Below the pieces are notes generated by a model. That model was not told the DNA's origin and did no database searches. It saw nothing but the letters and a program-made list of their open reading frames with translations. A stretch of 64,000 bases of DNA, taken from NCBI GenBank assembly GCA_013336525.1, contig JAAXTM010000006.1, forward strand, positions 1 to 64,000, read 5' to 3'. Of the stretch, positions 46,059 to 54,631 are shown in pieces. The stretch's first letter is position 1. Each line of letters begins with the position of its first letter. The DNA comes from Geobacteraceae bacterium. Its GTDB lineage: Bacteria > Desulfobacterota > Desulfuromonadia > Geobacterales > Pseudopelobacteraceae. The translations under genes and the position numbers were made by a program.

Positions 46059-47093
46059 TCAAGGTCTTATCTCAACGTTCGTGCCATTTGGCACCAACCT
46101 GTCAATTTCCTCTATCTCTTCGTCGGTAACGGCAATACACCCTTTCGTCCAGTCAACCTCTGTGTGAAGATCACCAGCCCACGAAAATCCATTCTTAATG
46201 CCGTGGATCATAATGTCACCGCCCGGAGAAACACCAAGTTGTTTTGCTCGTTTCTTGTCTTTCTCGTTTGGATAGGAAACATGAAGAGAAAGGTGATAAA
46301 GGCTGCCCCTGTTTCTTGAATCGATAACGTAGGTTCCCTCAGGGGTTTTGTTATCGCCTTGCCTTTCTTTTGGACCATCCGGGTTTCCCCCCAAGGCAAT
46401 TTTATAGGTCCTGATCACCTCGCCCTTTGATAACAACGTCAATCGTCGTTCGTTCTTTTCTATCAGAATCTTGTCTGCAGGCCCCTTCGGTAAGACATAA
46501 ACCTCTTTTTGCAGTTTAATAATCTCATTTTCTTTGTTCCGAACCTCTTGTTCAAGCGCCTCAATCTTATTTTGCAGGGTATTATTATCATTACCCCTAC
46601 TTTGGACATCTTGCCGGAGAGCCTCAATCTGTGTCTGCTGCGCAGCAATCGTCTTGTCTTTAATGATGGCATTATTGATATTAAACATCATCAACTCACT
46701 GTCTTTCCTGTACTCACTCCCAGGGTAATTTTTTGTGAGTTCATGAAAACATTTCAGAGACTTCTGATAATCTTTCTGCTCATTCCCGGGATAGGCATAA
46801 ATAATACCCATCTCAAAAAGGCTCCTGTCTCCCGCCGCAGGATACTTTTCAATAATCTGCTCATATTTTTTCAGAGAGTCCTTGTAGTTTCCCTGGCTGA
46901 AAAAATCATTCGCTTCTATGAAGGTCAACTTGGCCTGAGATCCCTCATTAAAGTGACCGCATCCGCATATCAGCAGGGGCGCAAGTATGATGAAGGCAAA
47001 AAACGAGATTAGATGTTTACCCTTCCTACTTTGTTTTTTACCCATGTTCGACTTCGTGGCCTCTGGTAATATGTTTGATGATCGCAGAACCAT
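46059..47093 (-). CDS. L,D-transpeptidase lipoprotein with TPR and coiled coil
   Basis: Protein of 344 residues: signal with lipobox LLICGC, TPR-like repeats (ANDFFSQGNYKDSLKKYEQI), a coiled coil (about 150-200, repeats of IEALRQDV and IEALEQEV type) and a C-terminal YkuD catalytic domain with HGIKNG and TKGCIAVTDEE carrying the nucleophilic Cys. It forms or remodels 3-3 crosslinks or attaches proteins to peptidoglycan. The ATG at 47093 has AGAGGAAG close by; an internal ATG at 47045 is the alternative. Confidence 0.85.
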   Translation of the reverse strand: MVLRSSNILPEATKSNMGKKQSRKGKHLISFFAFIILAPLLICGCGHFNEGSQAKLTFIEANDFFSQGNYKDSLKKYEQIIEKYPAAGDRSLFEMGIIYAYPGNEQKDYQKSLKCFHELTKNYPGSEYRKDSELMMFNINNAIIKDKTIAAQQTQIEALRQDVQSRGNDNNTLQNKIEALEQEVRNKENEIIKLQKEVYVLPKGPADKILIEKNERRLTLLSKGEVIRTYKIALGGNPDGPKERQGDNKTPEGTYVIDSRNRGSLYHLSLHVSYPNEKDKKRAKQLGVSPGGDIMIHGIKNGFSWAGDLHTEVDWTKGCIAVTDEEIEEIDRLVPNGTNVEIRP

Positions 47094-47146
47094 TCATCTT
47101 CCTCTAGCTTATACATCTTAAATTTTCACCGAACGGTGGAAGCAGA

Positions 47147-47181
47147 AGGAAGCGACAGAGTATAAGACCCTGCCGCTTCCT
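47147..47181 (-). terminator. Imperfect terminator after the Lpp-like gene
   Basis: On the minus strand AGGAAGCG-CAG-GT pairs with AC-CTG-CGCTTCCT with single mismatches, followed by a pyrimidine stretch. Confidence 0.5.
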
Positions 47182-47224
47182 TTCCGGAGCACTGACTGAA
47201 AAGCCAACAGCTCCCCAAACAGAC

Positions 47225-47569
47225 TTACTTCTTCATTGATTTGCGAAAAACTTCGTCAGCCTTCTTCGCTTTTTCGTCTGCGATAATCATCTTTTCATCT
47301 GCGATTTTCGCCTTCTCATCTGCGATCTTAGCTCTTTCCTCTGCCATCTTTAAAGCATTTTCTGCGCGGGTTGCAGCAGCATCAGCCCTTAACGTGGCCG
47401 CATCAGCTGCCGCCTTGGCAGACTGCGCATCCTGCGCTGCCTGATCAGCTTTTGCACCTGTCAGCATCTGCTGCGACTGAACTTTCTCAAGGTCACCTGT
47501 TGTTGCACAACCACCCAAAGCAGCAGCAAAAACAAGTAGTATTGAGATCACTAAAAGATTCCTATTCAT
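47225..47569 (-). CDS. Lpp-like alanine-rich coiled-coil lipoprotein
   Basis: Protein of 114 residues. The lipid anchor would be Cys21 of the lipobox LGGC. The rest is an uninterrupted alanine-rich heptad coil with repeats of AKIADEK, ending in lysines (KSMKK). This matches Braun-type Lpp/OprI proteins, whose C-terminal lysine is joined to peptidoglycan by L,D-transpeptidases. Its start overlaps the stop of an L,D-transpeptidase gene by 4 bp, so the enzyme and a likely substrate are made together. Confidence 0.78.
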   Translation of the reverse strand: MNRNLLVISILLVFAAALGGCATTGDLEKVQSQQMLTGAKADQAAQDAQSAKAAADAATLRADAAATRAENALKMAEERAKIADEKAKIADEKMIIADEKAKKADEVFRKSMKK

Positions 47570-48903
47570 AGTTTTTCACCTCCTCTCTCTCTCTTGATAG
47601 GTTCAATCAATTTACCATCCAGCTCCAAATCTATTTTCAAACGCTTTATTGCATCTCTGGCCTCTCTGATATCACTGAAAGGGCCAGCAACAACACTATA
47701 GTTACCGTTCTCCGCTATCACCCTTGCCGGGATATGTGGACCCTGATGGTTGACAATGGCGGTGAGCCTCAGAGCATCAACCTCATCACGTACAGCAGCA
47801 GCCAAAACAGACCACGCATCTGTTTTCAGTTCCGGTATTTCCGGGCTGCCATATAATTTGCCCGGGTGCTTGACTTCTATAGGCTCTGCAACGCCTTTTC
47901 CATTTCCCTGCCTGATCTCGAATATGGGGACAGGAATCCCTCGGGCCTCGGCCAATACGTTCTTAACTTTACTCCAGTCAAGCGTGCGTCCTGATTCCTT
48001 TTCAATAGCTTTCAATTTTGCGTATACTTTATCAAATTCAGCGGCGTCCGACTTTTCCGTGGACGCATGAACTTCCATGTAAACGACTCCATCACTTTGG
48101 CCGAGGAGATATGGCTGGTTAACGATGCTGACCGGTGTCTTAACCGGAGTGTTCTCATAGAGTTTTTTCACGCTTTCCGGATATAGCCTTATGCACCCAT
48201 TGGATGCCCTAAGACCAACGCTGGCCGGTTTATTGGTGCCATGGATCAAATAGCTCGGCGCACTTAAATAGAGCGCGTATTCTCCCAAGGGATTTTGAGG
48301 CCCCGGCAGAACTGCAGCGGGCAGAGGATCTCCTTTTTTCAGATGATCCTTGGCAATTGAGGCCGGTACATACCAGGTCGGCCGGGTCACCTTGCGATCA
48401 ACGCGCATTTGGCCCGTGGGAGTGGGGCGTTCTTCGGTACCGACACCGGCCGGAAAGGTCAACACTTCAAGAGTCTCACTATTCCCTTTAAATTCAAAAA
48501 GCCTCATTGTGGCCAGATTGATCACGATTCCTTTTCTCGGGGCGTCCGGCAGAACGAAACTCAGAGGCAGCATGATGCGTTTTCCAGCCTCAGGCACCCA
48601 TATATCTACCCCTGGATTAGCTGCACTGACTCCATTGAGTCCCAGACTAAAGTGCCTTGCAATATCCGGTAGAGTATCCCCCTTTTCAAGGTTCATGTAT
48701 CTCAACCGGCCAATGACATCCTCTCCTTTTGCAACAGCAAACTCGTTTTGCACGATATATTCTTCAAGATATCTTGGAATAAGCTGTTCTTCCTCATGAG
48801 CTCTTATCATTGCAGTACATCCCTGAAGAGATGAGATAACGACAAAAAGAGCTATGAGTCGGAGCGTATTAGTTAAAGAGAACAGCTCAATGATTCGGTA
48901 CAT
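47566..48903 (-). CDS. LysM-YkuD L,D-transpeptidase lipoprotein with SPOR-like domain
   Basis: Protein of 445 residues: lipobox SSLQGC, a LysM-like segment (LEKGDTLPDIARHF), a YkuD catalytic domain with HGTNKPASVGLRASNGCIRL, and a C-terminal SPOR-like domain (YSVVAGPFSDIREARDAI). The LysM-YkuD order resembles the E. coli enzymes ErfK, YbiS and YcfS that tether Lpp to peptidoglycan. The start at 48903 is inferred from the signal peptide. The mRNA begins with a GEMM riboswitch. Confidence 0.85.
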   Translation of the reverse strand: MYRIIELFSLTNTLRLIALFVVISSLQGCTAMIRAHEEEQLIPRYLEEYIVQNEFAVAKGEDVIGRLRYMNLEKGDTLPDIARHFSLGLNGVSAANPGVDIWVPEAGKRIMLPLSFVLPDAPRKGIVINLATMRLFEFKGNSETLEVLTFPAGVGTEERPTPTGQMRVDRKVTRPTWYVPASIAKDHLKKGDPLPAAVLPGPQNPLGEYALYLSAPSYLIHGTNKPASVGLRASNGCIRLYPESVKKLYENTPVKTPVSIVNQPYLLGQSDGVVYMEVHASTEKSDAAEFDKVYAKLKAIEKESGRTLDWSKVKNVLAEARGIPVPIFEIRQGNGKGVAEPIEVKHPGKLYGSPEIPELKTDAWSVLAAAVRDEVDALRLTAIVNHQGPHIPARVIAENGNYSVVAGPFSDIREARDAIKRLKIDLELDGKLIEPIKRERGGEKL

Positions 48904-49055
48904 GGCAATTAAGGCCCTTTTAATATATAATACTTGCCTACGTTGAAAGTTCGGCCCGGATCTGGAAATCACTCACCGCTGCTGCAGCCAGCTCTGTACT
49001 TTTCTGATTATCATCATGCAGCCTGCATTCTTACTCTGGCCTGATTTAATTGCAC

Positions 49056-49168
49056 AAAAAAACCGGGTCACCAAATATCTTCAGGATATTTCGGCGACCC
49101 GGCTGTCTCTGTGAGACCCTGTAGGCTTTCCGTCCCATTCTCGCGAATGGTTTAGTATTATCGTCTAA
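49056..49168 (-). promoter_or_regulatory. GEMM-Ib (cGAMP-type) riboswitch with overlapping terminator
   Basis: Read on the minus strand: AATACTAAACC, a CCATTC-GCGA-GAATGG stem with a GNRA loop, GACGGAAAGCC, a GTCTC-ACA-GAGAC stem and AGCCGGGTCGCCGAAA. These are the ordered parts of the GEMM-I aptamer; the AATACTAAACC variant is typical of Geobacter cGAMP-responsive members. The 3' end also forms a terminator with 49063-49079 (CCGGGTCGCC pairing with GGTGACCCGG, then seven U). Ligand binding should prevent termination and turn on the L,D-transpeptidase gene. Confidence 0.88.
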
Positions 49169-49200
49169 CCAATATATTGAACTCTGCATTGTTCGCGGGC

Positions 49201-49228
49201 ATCTTAACTCAACTGGGAAGCTTGTCAA
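49201..49228 (-). promoter_or_regulatory. Promoter of the GEMM riboswitch transcript
   Basis: On the minus strand TTGACA (49223-49228) and TAAGAT (49201-49206) are 16 bp apart, placing the start about 25 bp before the aptamer. Confidence 0.55.
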
Positions 49229-49460
49229 GAAAAATTGAATACATTGCAGGGTCAAGCCTCCAAGCAGATCAAGCTGTCAAGGCATACAACCAATTCCCAC
49301 GTACGTGGACTACCTTTCAAAAAAGAAGTCTGTCCCCTTCCAACCCAAGAGAGATGTTGCGCCACGACGGTCTAAAATGCTAATAGTTATGCAACCTCTT
49401 CACGTTACCCTGATTGTATCCGGGAATAAGGGGTCATATCAAATTTGTGAGGTTGAAAGA
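49229..49460. other. Intergenic region before the decarboxylase gene
   Basis: No gene is supported; the open frame upstream of 49461 lacks a ribosome-binding site. It contains an isolated AAAAAAGAAGTCTGTCCCC stretch that resembles one arm of a hairpin repeat. Confidence 0.35.
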
Positions 49461-50780
49461 ATGACAATGAAACACTTTGGTCCAACCAAACTGGACGCAA
49501 CGCTCATCCCGAAAATAGCTCAGCAGTGGGGAACACCGGTATATCTGCATGATCAGGAATACATAGAAAACAGCTGTGAACAGTTGCTGAACATGCCGAA
49601 TGCGTACGGCCTTCATGTACGCTACGCCATGAAGGCAAACTCGGATCGCACCGTACTGCGTGTCGTCACCAACAAAGGGCTGGATCTGGATTGCTCGTCA
49701 ATCAATGAAGCGGCCCGGGCCTTTGCCGCAGGGATCCCCTATACCCGGATGATGCTGACGACCCAGGAGGTTCCATCCGGTGAGGAGCGTACCGAACTGG
49801 AGGAGATGATCCGGGCCGGCCTTAAGTACAACGTCTGCTCCATGACACAGTTTCAATTGATTGCCGACTTCGCCAAAAGCATCAACCTGGACCTCTCCAT
49901 GAGGGTCCATCCGGGGGCCACCGGCGGCGGAGAAAGCGCTACCCGCGATACCGGAAGTGAATATTCCTGCTTCGGCGTACACCTGAACGATGTCCCCACA
50001 GTGAAGGGCCAGGCTGACAAACTGGGACTGCGCTTTACACAGGTCCATGTCCATATCGGCTCAGGTGGCGACCCGGAAAAATGGCGCCAGAACATCGACC
50101 GTGAGCTGGGCTTTGTGAAAACCTATTTTCCGGATGCCACCACGGTCAGCTTCGGTGGTGGGCTTAAAGTGGCCAGGATGCCGGGGGAAAAACAGGCCGA
50201 TATCTCGGCGCTGGGTGCCTATGCCAAACAGCGGATAACGGAGTTCAAGGAGGCAACCGGACGTGAACTACAGATGGAGATCGAGCCGGGAACCTATGTA
50301 GTGGCCAACTCGGGGCATATTATCACCCGGATTATCGACAAGAAGCTGACCAACGAACTGAACTTCCTGATCGTTGACGGCGGAATGGAATTGCTGACGC
50401 GCCCGCTGTTGTACGGCTCCGAACATCCCATTGCTATCGTGCGCCAGGACGGCACGCTGCTCTCCAGCGAATATGACAGCAAGCCTACGGCAACTTTAAA
50501 GTCGTTCGGGATTGTGGGACGCTGTTGCGAAAGCGGCGATTCGGTGCGTCTGGACAACGACGGCAACATTGTGCCGGTGCTGATTGCCGAACCGGAAATC
50601 GGTGACTATGTCGTCATCGGCGGCACCGGAGCCTATTCCGAGAGCATGTCGCCGGAAAACTACAACTCGCACCGCAAGCCGCCAGCCGTCATGAAAACAC
50701 GTAGTTCCGAACTGGTTCTTATCAGGAAGAAGCAGGATCGTGAGCAGATTGTCCAGAATGAGCTGGATGTAAAACTGTAA
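49461..50780 (+). CDS. PLP-dependent amino-acid decarboxylase, diaminopimelate decarboxylase-like
   Basis: Protein of 439 residues with fold-type III decarboxylase features: the PLP lysine in RYAMKANSD, HVHIGSGGD, SFGGGLKV, EIEPGTYVVANSG, CCESGDSV and GAYSESM. The CESGD motif favours diaminopimelate decarboxylase, the last step of lysine synthesis, but the RVHPGATGGGESATRDTG region differs from standard LysA, so substrate specificity is not certain. The ATG at 49461 has GAGG eight bases upstream. The rest of the lysine pathway is 8 kb away. Confidence 0.8.
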   Translation: MTMKHFGPTKLDATLIPKIAQQWGTPVYLHDQEYIENSCEQLLNMPNAYGLHVRYAMKANSDRTVLRVVTNKGLDLDCSSINEAARAFAAGIPYTRMMLTTQEVPSGEERTELEEMIRAGLKYNVCSMTQFQLIADFAKSINLDLSMRVHPGATGGGESATRDTGSEYSCFGVHLNDVPTVKGQADKLGLRFTQVHVHIGSGGDPEKWRQNIDRELGFVKTYFPDATTVSFGGGLKVARMPGEKQADISALGAYAKQRITEFKEATGRELQMEIEPGTYVVANSGHIITRIIDKKLTNELNFLIVDGGMELLTRPLLYGSEHPIAIVRQDGTLLSSEYDSKPTATLKSFGIVGRCCESGDSVRLDNDGNIVPVLIAEPEIGDYVVIGGTGAYSESMSPENYNSHRKPPAVMKTRSSELVLIRKKQDREQIVQNELDVKL

Positions 50781-50810
50781 TTGACCAATCAGGTATAAAC
50801 CTATAAACGG

Positions 50811-50954
50811 CAGTTAACCGCCGAGAAAAAACGGATGCACGCCGATAAAACCAAGCTTTAGACTGAAATAACGACTAACCTTTTTGGTTAAACCAAGATT
50901 TGTCCCAAGCACTTGATTTATCTGCGTGTATCGGCGTTCATCGGCGGTTAACTG
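50811..50954. repeat. Intergenic inverted-repeat element
   Basis: Arms starting CAGTTAACCGCCGA and ending TCGGCGGTTAACTG are imperfectly complementary for about 40 bp each and contain periodic GCCGATaCACGC-GATAAA units. The form resembles a small non-coding repeat or MITE. Confidence 0.6.
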
Positions 50955-50975
50955 TTTTTTTTAGGATAAATGATT

Positions 50976-51011
50976 AGAGGCCAAGGGGCATACGCCCCTT
51001 GGCCTCTTTTT
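50976..51011. terminator. Bidirectional terminator between decarboxylase and dus
   Basis: AGAGGCCAAGGGGC-ATAC-GCCCCTTGGCCTCT is a perfect 14-bp stem followed by TTTT; it serves both convergent genes. Confidence 0.9.
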
Positions 51012-51033
51012 ATATGAGGCAGAACTCAGAGTA

Positions 51034-51993
51034 TCAGCAGAAACCGTTCAGAGCAGCTTCGAACGCCCGCACGGTTTTGGCCCGCCGCAGTTCCTTGAGC
51101 GGTTTTGCCAGTTCCGGATCATCCAGATACGCGACAATCTCCTTGACCTTTTTCAGCACCTGCGTATCGCCGCAGAACAGCTGCCCATAGCGGACCAGCA
51201 TCTCCCGCAGATAGCGCCCAAGCTCCGTTCTCCGCTCTTCCCGGCCGGTCTCGGAGTTCATCAGTCCACGCAAACGCAGGAACAGCGACGGGTCGGAAAT
51301 AGCCCCCCGCCCCAGCATCAGCCCGGCAGCGCAGGTCTCGCCCAGCAGCCGTCCGCCAGCGGCAGCGTTCCGGATATCCCCGTTGGCAATGACCGGCAGC
51401 CGTGTACTCCGTACCACCCGGGCGGTCACTTCATGGTCGGCAATTCCTTCGTACTTCTGGATCACGGTACGTGGGTGCAGCACCAGAAAATCCACCCCGC
51501 TCGACTCGAAGAGCGGCAGCAGCGACAGAATCTGCTCCGGATCATCGTACCCGGCCCGGATCTTTACGGAGAAGGAGCCGTTGACAACCTCCCGCAAGGC
51601 GGGGATGACCTCTGCAAGATTGTCCGGACAGCGGAGCATCCCCCCACCGGTCTGCCCCCCGCCCATACGCCCATAGGGACACCCCATATTGAGATTGATA
51701 TGTGCAGCACCGACACCCTGTGCGACCCGGGCCGCCAGAACCAGCGCCTCTCGCTCATGCCCCACCAACTGCACCACCAGCGGCACACCATCCTGCTCAG
51801 CGGCGACATCCCGCAGGTCGGCAGCGGTAAGTCCGGCTCCTGCCGGCGCAGTATTGACGCGCATGAATTCGGTAAAGATGACGTCGGGCCGGACATGCTC
51901 GATGAAATAGGCGCGCAGGGCCCGGTTGGTCAACCCCTGCATCGGCGCCAGCATCAAGGGTGTATCTCCAGGTTGCCATGGGAGCACCGTCAT
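51034..51993 (-). CDS. tRNA-dihydrouridine synthase (Dus family)
   Basis: Protein of 319 residues with an FMN-binding TIM barrel: MLAPMQGLTNRALR, the catalytic Cys in NMGCPYGRMGGGQTGGGM, VKIRAGYDD, LHPRTVIQKYEG and NGDIRNAAAGG, then GLMLGRGAISDP. It reduces uridine to dihydrouridine in tRNA. Motifs are closer to DusC/DusB than DusA, but the subtype is uncertain. Confidence 0.9.
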   Translation of the reverse strand: MTVLPWQPGDTPLMLAPMQGLTNRALRAYFIEHVRPDVIFTEFMRVNTAPAGAGLTAADLRDVAAEQDGVPLVVQLVGHEREALVLAARVAQGVGAAHINLNMGCPYGRMGGGQTGGGMLRCPDNLAEVIPALREVVNGSFSVKIRAGYDDPEQILSLLPLFESSGVDFLVLHPRTVIQKYEGIADHEVTARVVRSTRLPVIANGDIRNAAAGGRLLGETCAAGLMLGRGAISDPSLFLRLRGLMNSETGREERRTELGRYLREMLVRYGQLFCGDTQVLKKVKEIVAYLDDPELAKPLKELRRAKTVRAFEAALNGFC

Positions 51994-52140
51994 ATTGTGC
52001 TCACCGTTCCCGGTGTTTTCTGAAGTGCGCAGCGGACGGTAGTGTTGTTATGGGAGGAAAGGATATTCATGCCTTCTATTGTGGCTCAGCTGGTCGGGAA
52101 ATTACAAGCATAGAAATAGCAAAGTGGTTCCAAACGCCAA

Positions 52141-52162
52141 GGCGGCCGACTGACCGCTTTTG
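52141..52162. repeat. Degenerate GGCGGCC hairpin, related to 55987
   Basis: GCGG-CCGACTGA-CCGC followed by TTTTGAATAAA and, further on, GTGTCCC matches the hairpin and tail at 55987-56030 with a few changes. It may be a decayed terminator copy. Confidence 0.35.
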
Positions 52163-52198
52163 AATAAACATTGGGAGTGTCCCTAATTATCCCTTTCA

Positions 52199-53089
52199 TT
52201 ATTTGCTGCGGCTTGCTGTGGTCAGATATATCCCGAGAGAGATCAGGCATATTCCCGCCACATGGAAAAGCTGAAGCGATTCTCCCAGAAACACGATTGA
52301 CAGGATAGTCCCGAAGACCGGCATCAGATGAATGAACAGTCCCGCCTTGTTTGGTCCCAGTTCGACAACGGCATGATTCCAGAAGAGATATGCCAGCAGC
52401 GATGGGAAAACCGCAACGTAAAGCATGCTTCCACAGGAAACAAGATCAAGGGTAACCCGGCCGCCACGGCTGATTTCCCAAAGATAGAACGGAAAAATGA
52501 ATGCAAGCCCGATAGCAATGATGGCGGAGAGAAAGCTCAACGGATGGAGTTCTGCAGGACGGAGTCGAAGCCGGAAGCTGTGAATGGCCCAGCAGACAAC
52601 CGCCAGAAGCACCCACAAATCCCCTCCGTTGACCCGTAATGCCAGCAAGCGACCTATATCGGCGCGGCATATAATGGTAACGACTCCCGCGAGAGACATC
52701 AGTATCCCGGCGATTTGAGATCGTGAAACCGGTACCTTCGCGAATATCCACGAGATGATTACGATCAGCACCGGAATTATTGAGTTCAGCAGCAACGCAT
52801 TGGTAGCGGTCGTGGAGTGGAGGCCGATGTAGACGAAGGTGTTGAAGCAGGAAACTCCCAATATCCCGAAATAAATCAGACTTTTCCAGTTCTTTTGGAT
52901 CAGGGACCATTGGGAAATCAGGTGCCGTATGGAAAACGGTAGAAGAATGAGAAGTGCAAGCGCCCATCGCCAGAACGACAGGGTGATTGGCGGAATAACC
53001 GTATTCATCGCCCGGCCCAGCACAAAATTGCCGGCCCAGAACAGAGTGGTAAGAATCAGGAGAATATACGGAGACACATTGACGCGCAT
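52199..53089 (-). CDS. EamA/DMT-family transporter
   Basis: Membrane protein of 296 residues with ten helices in two related halves; the first starts ILLILTTLFWAGNFVLGRA and the second VLLAVVCWAIHSFRLRL, followed by the EamA signature ELGPNKAGLFIHLMPVFGTI. It probably exports amino acids or small metabolites; the substrate is unknown. Confidence 0.85.
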   Translation of the reverse strand: MRVNVSPYILLILTTLFWAGNFVLGRAMNTVIPPITLSFWRWALALLILLPFSIRHLISQWSLIQKNWKSLIYFGILGVSCFNTFVYIGLHSTTATNALLLNSIIPVLIVIISWIFAKVPVSRSQIAGILMSLAGVVTIICRADIGRLLALRVNGGDLWVLLAVVCWAIHSFRLRLRPAELHPLSFLSAIIAIGLAFIFPFYLWEISRGGRVTLDLVSCGSMLYVAVFPSLLAYLFWNHAVVELGPNKAGLFIHLMPVFGTILSIVFLGESLQLFHVAGICLISLGIYLTTASRSK

Positions 53090-53173
53090 GGCTTCAATCT
53101 TTACCCGACCATATCAGCACATGGCAAGCAAAAACCCATGCTACACGATTACCATCTTCACCGGGTTCAATCC

Positions 53174-53218
53174 AAAAAGGGACAGGCAACTTTTCAAAAA
53201 GTAGCCTGTCCCTTTTTT
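53174..53218. repeat. REP-like palindrome
   Basis: AAAAAGGGACAGGC and ACTTTT form one arm; AAAAGT and GCCTGTCCCTTTTTT form the other, with one mismatch and a single-base centre. It resembles the GGGACAGGCT-type palindromes often found near REP-associated transposases; no transposase is present here. It could also act as a bidirectional terminator. Confidence 0.65.
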
Positions 53219-53325
53219 ACGCTTCGAAAAATTGCCCCTATCGCTTGACTGCACCAGAGAATGTGGCAAGCTTAACAAATGTTCAAGCTTACTGCCAAAC
53301 CCCGTGGAAACTGGGAGCCGCAACC

Positions 53326-54567
53326 ATGAAAGCCATCATGATACTCAGTATTGCCGTGCTGATGGCAGTCGCGCTGCCTGCGGCGGATGGTCTCTGCGAC
53401 AGCGATGCAAGACCTTTCCCACAGTCGCCGTCCCGGTCGGGGGACGAACCGCGGCTGACCCGTACGGTTTTCCTGTCAGGGCTTAGCGATCCATGGGACC
53501 TGGCGTTCACTCCTGATGGGGCGATGCTGTTCACCGAGAAGTGCCGCGGACTGTCGGTTCGCCGCGCAGACGGCAGTGTCCATCGATTGTTCGGCACAAA
53601 AGGTTCCTCCGTGGTTGCCGGGGATTTTTTCTGCCGGGGGCAGAGCGGCATGCACGGAGTTGCCGTTGATCCTGATTTCGTGCACAACCGCTTCATATAC
53701 GTCTACATGCCGTCGAAACTCGGCAGCCCGGCAACCAATCGGGTCATCCGCCTGACCGTCGACACGGGATATTCAATAGTGAGCAACCGCAGAGACATCG
53801 TGACCGATATTCCTTTCAAAAACAGCTTCAATCGCTGGGGCGGAGAGGGAGCGCATAGCGGCGGCCGCATCCGCTTTGGTCCATCCGACGGGTTCCTCTA
53901 CGTCACCACCGGCGACAACCATAACGGACCGCTGCCCCAGGACCTGAAGAGCCTCGGGGGGAAGATTCTCCGCATCGACCGCAACGGGGCGGCCGCGCCG
54001 GGCAACAAAACCCCGTCGGGCGGTGATCCGCGGATCTTTACCTACGGGCATCGCAACGTCCAGGGCATTGCCTTCCATCCCGGATCCGGCCGTCCCTATT
54101 CATGCGAGCATGGACCGGGGCGTGACGATGAAGTGACTCCGCTTTTCTCCGGAGGAAACGGCGGCTGGGATCCGAAACCAGAGCCGGGAGTCGACTGCGC
54201 AAGCAACTATTGCGGCTATATCTCGAACAAGCGGGACGGCACGCCGACGCCAATGACCGACTCTGGCAAGTTCCCCGGTGCGATGCGACCTTCCTGGAAC
54301 AACAACGGAGTGTCAGAAGGCATGTCCCCGTGCGTTTTTCTCAGCGGAGCGAAATGGAAAGGATGGGAGGGCCGCCTGGCGGTGGGGTTCCTGCGCGGCC
54401 AGCGCATTGATATTCTGAAGCTGAACCAGGTCGGGGTGACGACCGGGAGATTGAAGATGCCCGACATACCGTCGGAACGCATTCGAACCCTCGTCCTCGG
54501 TCCCGACCAGGCAATTTTTGTCTCCACCGATGACGGCGAAATATGGCGGATAACCGCAAGTCCCTAG
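53326..54567 (+). CDS. Secreted PQQ-type glucose/sorbosone dehydrogenase family protein
   Basis: Protein of 413 residues with a signal peptide (IMILSIAVLMAVALPAADG) and a six-bladed beta-propeller with GSDH-family signatures: LSGLSDPWDLAFTPDG, GMHGVAVDPDF, GAHSGGRIRFGPSDGFLYV, SLGGKILRIDRNG and GHRNVQGIAFHP. Relatives oxidise sugars using PQQ, or are PQQ-free. It acts outside the cytoplasm. The ATG at 53326 follows GGGAG. It heads a three-gene run with the DJ-1 and DsbA-like genes. Confidence 0.8.
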   Translation: MKAIMILSIAVLMAVALPAADGLCDSDARPFPQSPSRSGDEPRLTRTVFLSGLSDPWDLAFTPDGAMLFTEKCRGLSVRRADGSVHRLFGTKGSSVVAGDFFCRGQSGMHGVAVDPDFVHNRFIYVYMPSKLGSPATNRVIRLTVDTGYSIVSNRRDIVTDIPFKNSFNRWGGEGAHSGGRIRFGPSDGFLYVTTGDNHNGPLPQDLKSLGGKILRIDRNGAAAPGNKTPSGGDPRIFTYGHRNVQGIAFHPGSGRPYSCEHGPGRDDEVTPLFSGGNGGWDPKPEPGVDCASNYCGYISNKRDGTPTPMTDSGKFPGAMRPSWNNNGVSEGMSPCVFLSGAKWKGWEGRLAVGFLRGQRIDILKLNQVGVTTGRLKMPDIPSERIRTLVLGPDQAIFVSTDDGEIWRITASP

Positions 54568-54631
54568 CTTTTGTTTCCGATTGGAAAGCGGAGGTAATTC
54601 CGGGGACATCACTTTCAAAGGAGATACGTTC

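Noticed and set aside
53150-53175. GGGTTCAATCC resembling a tRNA T-loop
   Set aside because: No acceptor, D or anticodon stems can be built around it.
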